From Gigantopelta aegis (lineage: Eukaryota > Mollusca > Gastropoda > Neomphalida > Peltospiridae): a DNA stretch of 64,000 nt. A program made the translations under genes and the position numbers. A model generated the notes under the pieces. The model did not search any database, was not told where the DNA came from, and was given only the letters and a program-made list of their open reading frames with translations. Shown piece by piece: positions 61,201 to 64,000 of this stretch; position 1 is the stretch's first letter; each line of letters opens with the position of its first letter. The stretch is from assembly GCF_016097555.1 (NCBI RefSeq), contig NC_054704.1, forward strand, positions 50,157,437 through 50,221,436, in the 5' to 3' direction.

Positions 61201-61224
61201 ACGGGCAACCTCTGTCTTAACCAT
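46153..61224 (+). CDS. SMG8: SMG8, nonsense-mediated decay factor: 12 internal exons
   Basis: Span of twelve exons totalling 1,408 nt (469 codons), all joined in consistent phase with GT-AG borders. SMG8 binds SMG9 and the SMG1 kinase and restrains SMG1, which phosphorylates UPF1 in nonsense-mediated decay. Blocks matching the vertebrate protein as I remember it, in order: KVCVVTIIGKNR (N-terminal G-like domain), LLFLFCVSHIVL, HPGSTFDISYVKLFRTLD, CSPRVLFIFG, LQHNIEDQIYRIFRKSR, FAVPANQEFVFV, DPVGMYLQQL, FVKGFDDNVGRNP, RCNKILPLAENAYQQDLP, LAQAKRVFAQFARGPAYEKY and CEETSLTGNLCLNH. The exon(s) before 46153, including the start codon, were not found. The last half (the zinc-binding region and C-terminus) lies beyond 64000. 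Confidence 0.95.
46274..47013 (+). other. SMG8 intron after exon a
   Basis: AT-rich. A piece at 46885-46945 matches the dispersed repeat at 17720-17862. TTTCTTTTTAGGGTGG near 46540 mimics an acceptor but opens no useful frame. Confidence 0.6.
47014..47049 (+). CDS. SMG8: SMG8 micro-exon b, 36 nt
   Basis: GSESCVGKQIDR, between TTTCTTTTCAG and GTATGC, phase 0 at both ends. In vertebrates this position holds a long low-complexity insert, so the exon is weakly conserved. It is supported by its splice sites and frame only. Confidence 0.75.
47803..47942. mobile_element. Fold-back MITE
   Basis: GAGGTTATTACC and GGTAATAATCTC are the outer ends; TCATATATTAGGAATAAAAA and ATTTTTATTCCTAATATATG pair inside. 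Arms are about 58 bases with scattered mismatches. Confidence 0.8.
48936..49083. mobile_element. 148-bp pogo/Tigger-like MITE next to an SMG8 exon
   Basis: CAGTAAAACCCATCTAAACC at the left and GAAAGGTTTCACTG at the right, flanked by TA on both sides. It ends 31 bases before the next exon. Confidence 0.75.
49115..49231 (+). CDS. SMG8: SMG8 exon c
   Basis: 39 residues: GEIECYYDTDAQVIYLHYQS..KCKQLVDKSM. Acceptor TTTATTTCAG, donor GTATGA. Matches the vertebrate YYSQESKVLYLLLTS region. Confidence 0.93.
49492..49864 (+). repeat. SINE B (head deleted), tail type 2, with 11-bp TSD
   Basis: CATATTAAATA flanks it at 49481-49491 and 49865-49875. The head lacks about 35 bases (GCCTTAGTGGCTGGTAGGTA). 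It lies in an SMG8 intron. Confidence 0.93.
50024..50107 (+). CDS. SMG8: SMG8 exon d
   Basis: 28 residues, DLISLWQDEDFMYAKSLLFL then FCVSHIVL. Phase 0 both sides, donor GTAAGT. Matches the vertebrate SLLYLFSVCHILLLVHP block. Confidence 0.95.
50332..50577. mobile_element. TIR element, TTAAAGGGACA family, decayed
   Basis: AAAGGAACAGACCCTAGTTT at the left (compare 703 and 32728) and GGATGTCCCTTTAA at the right. AGTTAATCTACAA is shared with the 703-1481 copy. Confidence 0.55.
50897..50964 (+). CDS. SMG8: SMG8 exon e
   Basis: LSHPGSTFDISYVKLFRTLD then TV and a split Arg codon (AG|G). Acceptor TTCTTTTCAG, donor GTATGA. Confidence 0.95.
51386..51573. mobile_element. Short CAGTGGCGGATC element in an SMG8 intron
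   Basis: CAGTGGCGGTTCCAGAAAAT and CTAGATCTGCCTCTG are the ends. It ends 57 bases before the next exon and matches 37077-37274 along most of its length. Confidence 0.75.
51631..51805 (+). CDS. SMG8: SMG8 exon f
   Basis: 58 residues including LQPFMTDALHGLPIPKDW and ARPCSPRVLFIFGTPTVD. Acceptor TGTTGGCAG, donor GTATTC. PCSPRVLF.F matches the vertebrate PCPPRLLFLFQ. Confidence 0.95.
51863..52415. mobile_element. 553-bp TIR element with 9-bp TSD (Mutator-like?)
   Basis: GGGTTCAGGTCTTTTGCCCC at the left and GGGGCAAATGACCGCAAGCC at the right are imperfect inverted repeats. GGACATTTGCC / GGCAAATGTCC recur inside. AGTTTGTAT flanks it exactly at 51854-51862 and 52416-52424. Confidence 0.7.
52770..52975 (+). 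repeat. SINE A fragment, tail type 2
   Basis: CCATTGAGCTATTTCTCGTT, CACCACGACTGGTATATCAA and CAATGTGCTCTAGTGGTGGT, with internal losses. Short SINE pieces also lie at 52436-52475 and 52497-52545. Confidence 0.8.
53270..53592 (+). repeat. SINE A, tail type 1, with perfect 13-bp TSD
   Basis: TCCCACAATGAGG flanks it at 53257-53269 and 53593-53605. Head, core and tail are all present. Confidence 0.95.
53932..54020 (+). CDS. SMG8: SMG8 exon g
   Basis: RTPPIKKLQHNIEDQIYRIF then RKSRIITNI and a split Ser codon (AG|C). It is among the most conserved parts (vertebrate LQHALEDQIYRIFRKSR). Donor GTAATT. Confidence 0.97.
54297..54586 (-). CDS. Unrecognised minus-strand gene, last exon, inside an SMG8 intron
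   Basis: Acceptor TATATTTTCAG on the minus strand, then 95 codons and a stop. Contains VYINHTTEKMMVQSLTGYTG, AQCAALGLQNVYFQYQNKI and NPYPVPNNSQEIAYINN. Codon use is ordinary, no repeats, two N-glycosylation-type Asn sites. The split codon G|AT joins exactly with the exon at 55397-55517. I do not recognise the family. Confidence 0.6.
55102..55245 (+). repeat. Imperfect 16-bp tandem repeat
   Basis: Variants of ACTATGGTACAAAATGAC repeat about eight times. The repeat lies in the intron of the minus-strand gene. Confidence 0.7.
55397..55517 (-). CDS. Unrecognised minus-strand gene, upstream exon
   Basis: Forty codons from MYDLELIDIFMMNFESSESS to YNLTTVTIDML, ending one base into a codon at a GTATGT donor. 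An in-frame TAA lies 15 bases before the ATG, so this ATG or an acceptor inside the exon must open it. Spliced to 54297-54586 it gives 136 residues. No signal peptide or membrane segment is evident. The pair is nested antisense within the SMG8 intron at 54021-57299. Confidence 0.5.
55518..56430. other. Rest of the nested gene's upstream flank, no feature seen
   Basis: AT-rich SMG8 intron sequence. No further minus-strand exon was found. Confidence 0.4.
56433..56725 (+). repeat. SINE A, tail type 2, in an SMG8 intron
   Basis: ACCAGTGGTAAAGCGCTCAC, CCAGCCAGTGCACCACGACT and CATCCAATAGCCGATGATTA. Confidence 0.85.
57300..57433 (+). CDS. SMG8: SMG8 exon h
   Basis: NNSLFAVPANQEFVFVNCRS then EVADPVGMYLQQLKSYSV. 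Matches the vertebrate NCLFTVPANQAFVYI and DPVGMLLDQL. Donor GTACAT, phase 1. Confidence 0.97.
57548..57871 (+). repeat. SINE A, tail type 2, with perfect 13-bp TSD
   Basis: TTCTTCACTTATG flanks it at 57535-57547 and 57872-57884. Full head, core and tail. It is about 100 bases downstream of an SMG8 donor. Confidence 0.95.
58519..58718 (+). CDS. SMG8: SMG8 exon i
   Basis: 66 residues, a Ser/Arg/Gly-rich linker followed by FKEFLLQHIELAFVKGFDDN and VGRNPLRSVFE. Acceptor AAATTTCAG, donor GTAAGT. Vertebrate counterpart LREFLWQHVELVLSKKGFDDSVGRNP. Confidence 0.97.
59188..59327 (+). CDS. SMG8: SMG8 exon j
   Basis: MVSCEVWFSVATTLHKFFFT, then HFNLLGSLISTDVRFSE and a split Asn codon (AA|T). Acceptor TTTTTCAG, donor GTGAGT. 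Confidence 0.95.
59366..59437 (+). repeat. 19-bp tandem repeat, about 4 copies
   Basis: AGTATTGTTCTGTATTAGC repeats, with small changes, in the intron after exon j. Confidence 0.8.
59753..60070. mobile_element. TIR element, CAGGGCTCGACCGTAG
   Basis: CAGGGCTCGACCGTAG at the left and TTACGGTCGAGTCCTG at the right are inverted. GGTAGTC/GGTAGCCC motifs repeat inside. Confidence 0.65.
60131..60218 (+). CDS. SMG8: SMG8 exon k
   Basis: RCNKILPLAENAYQQDLPQH then YITEYHYSK. Acceptor TTTATCACAG, donor GTAAAT. Vertebrate RCQKALPMAHSAYQSNLPHNY. Confidence 0.97.
60335..60725 (+). repeat. Dispersed repeat joined to a SINE A body and tail
   Basis: GTTCAAGCACGCTGTCCTGG..CCTTACACCTACCCATCGAT (60335-60468) runs straight into the SINE core (GTCGGTGGGCCCATTGGGCT) and a type-1 tail ending near 60725. 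Confidence 0.8.
61069..61224 (+). CDS. SMG8: SMG8 exon l, last one visible
   Basis: 52 residues, LAQAKRVFAQFARGPAYEKY through CEEWWKSGHRQCEETSLTGN to LCLNH. Acceptor TTTCATTTCAG. The donor is CCAT|GTTAGT, a weaker form. The residues fit the vertebrate CEERSLTDQHCVHK up to His, so the exon end is well placed although the donor lies inside a minisatellite unit. Confidence 0.95.
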
Positions 61225-61975
61225 GTTAGTCTTTACTCTGTCTTAACCATGTTAGTCTTTACTCTGTCTTAACCATGTTAGTCTTAACACTGTCTTAACC
61301 CTGTTAGTTAACTACATTATCTTTACACCTGGTCACCAGCAGTGTGAGGAGACCAGTCTCACGGGCAACCTCTGTCTTAACCATGTTAGTCTTTACTCTG
61401 TCTTAACCCTGTTAGTCTTTACTCTGTCTTAACCCTGTTTGTCTTTACTCTGTCTTAACCCTGTTAGTCTTTACTCTTGTCTTAACCCTGTTAGTCTTTA
61501 CTCTGTCTTAACCATGTTAGTCTTTAATCTGTCTTAACCATGTTAGTCTTTACTCTGTCTTAACCCTGTTAGTCTTTACTCTGTCTTAACCCTGTTAGTC
61601 TTTACTCTGTCTTAACCATGTTAGTCTTTACTCTGTCTTAACCATGTTAGTCTTTACTCTGTCTTAACCATGTTAGTCTTTACTCTGTCTTAACCATGTT
61701 AGTCTTTACTCTTGTCTTAACCCTGTTAGTCTTTACTCTGTCTTAACCATGTTAGTCTTTACTCTGTCTTAACCCTGTTAGTCTTTACTCTGTCTTAACC
61801 CTGTTAGTTAACTACATCATCTTTAAACTCGGTCACCCACAGTGTGAGGAGCCAGTCTCACGGGCATCCTCTGTCTTAACAATTTTAGTCTTTACTCTGT
61901 CTTAACCATGTTAGTCTTTACTCTGTCTTAACCCTGTTAGTCTTTACTCTGTCTTAACCCTGTATTAATCTAGTT
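61225..61975 (+). repeat. 26-bp minisatellite built from the SMG8 splice donor
   Basis: Unit GTTAGTCTTTACTCTGTCTT then AACC(A/C)T, about 25 copies. Copies of the exon l end (GGTCACCAGCAGTGTGAGGA..CTTAACCAT) are embedded at 61331-61384 (nearly identical) and 61831-61884 (decayed). Confidence 0.93.
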
Positions 61976-62795
61976 GAACATCCTCATTATCATTTATCTT
62001 CAAACACTGTCATAATCCAGTTAGTCAACCTCAATATATTTTAGTTTTGACACACAATAATAATTCTGTTAGTCAACCTCACTATCTTTTAGCCTTGACA
62101 TTGTCATGATCCAGTTAGTCAACCTCATTGTCTTTTAGTCTTAACACTGTCATAATCATGTTAGTCAACCTCATTATCTTTTAGTCTTGACACTGTCATA
62201 ATCACATTAGTCAACCTCATTATCTTTTAGTCTCGACACTGTCATAATCACATTAGTCAACCTCATTATCTTTTAGTCTTGGCACTGTCATAATCACATT
62301 AGTCAACCTCATTGTCTTTTAGTCTCGATACTGTGTCATAATCACATTAGTAAACTTCATTATCTTTTAGTCTCGACACTATCATAATCACATTAGTCAA
62401 CCTCATTATCTTTTAGTCTCGACACTGTCATAATCACATTAGTCAACCTCATTATCTTTTAGTCTCGACACTGTGTCATAATCACATTAGTCAACCTCAT
62501 TATCTTTTAGTCTTGACACTGTGTCATAATCACATTAGTCAACCTCATTATCTTTTAGTCTTGACACTGTGTCATAATCACGTTAGTCAACCTTATTATC
62601 TTTTAGTCTTGACACTGTCATAATCACATTAGTCAACCTCATTATCTTTTAGTCTTGACACTGTCATAATCACATTAGTCAACCTCATTATCTTTTAGTC
62701 TTGACACTGTCATAATCCAGTTAGTCAACCTCATTATTTATAGGTTGACACTGTCATAATCTGGTTAGTCAACCTTATTATCTTTTAATGGTTAT
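61976..62795 (+). repeat. 46-bp minisatellite, about 17 copies
   Basis: Unit ATTAGTCAACCTCATTATCT then TTTAGTCTTGACACTGTCAT and AATCAC, with a CTGTGTC variant. Each unit holds an acceptor-like TTATCTTTTAG. Parts of the unit (TTAGTC, ACACTGTC) link it to the 26-bp array. Confidence 0.93.
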
Positions 62796-64000
62796 CTTCC
62801 CATTTGTTACACGTCCCATTTGTTACACATCTTATAAGTAACGGTTGAGTGTACAGCCAATTCTATTCTTTCTACCTCGTAGGTAATAATGGAATTAACA
62901 TGTATCAAGACATAAGAGAAACAACCTAAATGCATTTTAGTTTAATAAAATAACACATGTGAATGTTCCATCCGGCTTAACTCCACCTTGGTTATTGTTA
63001 CAAGTCCCACTATGAAATTCTATGAATTCTCCCTGGACACAGAATTGGAATGCAAACTGACTAACTTGAAGATGCGATTGCTTGCTTACTGCCCTGAAAT
63101 ATTTTACAGTTGTAGAAATACACAGCATTAATAAGTGACAGTGCACTGTCAGTACCAAAAGTACCCATATCTCACAATGCTTCTTCCTCCGAGGTTGTTA
63201 CTGGATCAACACATTTCACAATTCCAATACCTGTTGAATTCAGTATTTTAATTTTTGCATCCATTGTTGCCCTAAAATCATGAAATATAGAACATTTTTC
63301 ATCCATGGAGTACAAATATTAACATTTGGTGAATTTTTAAAGAAAATCTGTTGCCACATTCAAGTTTCATTTAGCTAAAAAGCACAAATGGCAGTATCTT
63401 AATAAACAGACGATTTTTTAATTAGTGTTTTGGTAAATTAGTAATGAAATATATTTGCCAAATTCAACTTTAATTCACATTTGGTAATTAGATGAGTGAC
63501 ATCTTAAACCCTGCTTGTACTCATCACACAGATACTGCCAAATATAGCCTATAACATGAAATGGTGGCCATCTTGAATTTCTCAAAACGCTCAATGATGA
63601 CTGAGGTTCATCAACCGGATTCTGAAATGGGACACCCTGGGTTACACAAATCAACAATAAAAGAAACTATATACAAAATTTCCAGATTCAGTTCAAAAAT
63701 GGCATTTAGCTGCCGAACGTAAATACCTATACAAAGATGTTTTAGTGAGTGTGTTGGATAGACAGCACCATCGTGATGTCACACTTTGCACACAGATCTA
63801 CATGTACACATACAGAAATTCTGCAGTTATTTCAGTTGGCAATGGAGCTTAGGTCGGACAAACACATATTGTTTTTCACTACTTTTAGTTCCATGTTACA
63901 GGTACCAACTGTTGAAGAAATTTGTACGAACATTGTATCACTGTGTTTTGTTTGGCTGTCTTAGTAGGAATTCTTCCGTATTGCAAGTCAGTGATTTCTT
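62796..64000. other. SMG8 intron continuing to the window edge
   Basis: No further SMG8 exon was found. AT-rich, without SINEs. Confidence 0.45.

Noticed and set aside
61331..61884. Additional SMG8 exons from the repeated exon end
   Set aside because: Copies lack an acceptor in the right place and most of the exon; they are parts of the tandem array.
61225..62795. CRISPR-like array
   Set aside because: The units are contiguous tandem repeats without unique spacers and lie in a eukaryotic intron.
63829..63900. Exon-like stretch TTATTTCAG..CATGTTACAG with a GTACCA donor
   Set aside because: The encoded LAMELRSDKHILFF does not match any SMG8 region I know and the phase after exon l is not shown to fit.

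Overview
The window looks like nuclear DNA of a mollusc, most likely a gastropod. Genes have short exons in long AT-rich introns with GT-AG borders, and almost every intergenic stretch carries tRNA-headed SINEs of a type I associate with gastropod genomes. Microsatellites, poly-G/poly-C tracts and small terminal-inverted-repeat (TIR) elements are common. The species cannot be fixed from the sequence alone.

Layout. 1-1820: SINEs, a 779-bp TIR element, and a lone minus-strand exon resembling the N-terminus of Crypton/ZMYM2-KIAA1958-like proteins. 2771-5691 (+): the last two coding exons of a geminin-family coiled-coil protein, with a 1.26-kb Tigger/pogo-like element in the intron between them. 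6000-11500: repeats only. About 11600-13942 (+): an intact 593-codon BTB-BACK-Kelch gene with a promoter-like stretch in front, followed by about 7.5 kb of AT-rich, SINE-poor DNA that may include a long 3' UTR. 21500-43000: accessory, repeat-dense DNA with nested transposons, palindromes, a LINE remnant and a 640-bp Thr/Ser/Pro-type tandem repeat. 43456-45503 (+): an intronless DDE-transposase-like gene with C2H2 fingers, broken by one frameshift and two stops. 46153-61224 (+): twelve phase-consistent exons of SMG8, the regulator of the SMG1 kinase in nonsense-mediated mRNA decay. Its 5' exon(s) were not found and its 3' end lies beyond the window. A small two-exon minus-strand gene sits inside one SMG8 intron. 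After the last visible SMG8 exon come two minisatellites, the first grown from the exon end and its splice donor.

The genes do not form a pathway. Geminin belongs to DNA replication licensing, the Kelch protein to CUL3 ubiquitin ligases, and SMG8 to mRNA surveillance. What links the window is mobile DNA: most introns and spacers hold identifiable insertions, many with intact target-site duplications (TSDs). Family assignments rest on recognising motifs from memory; no database search was possible.
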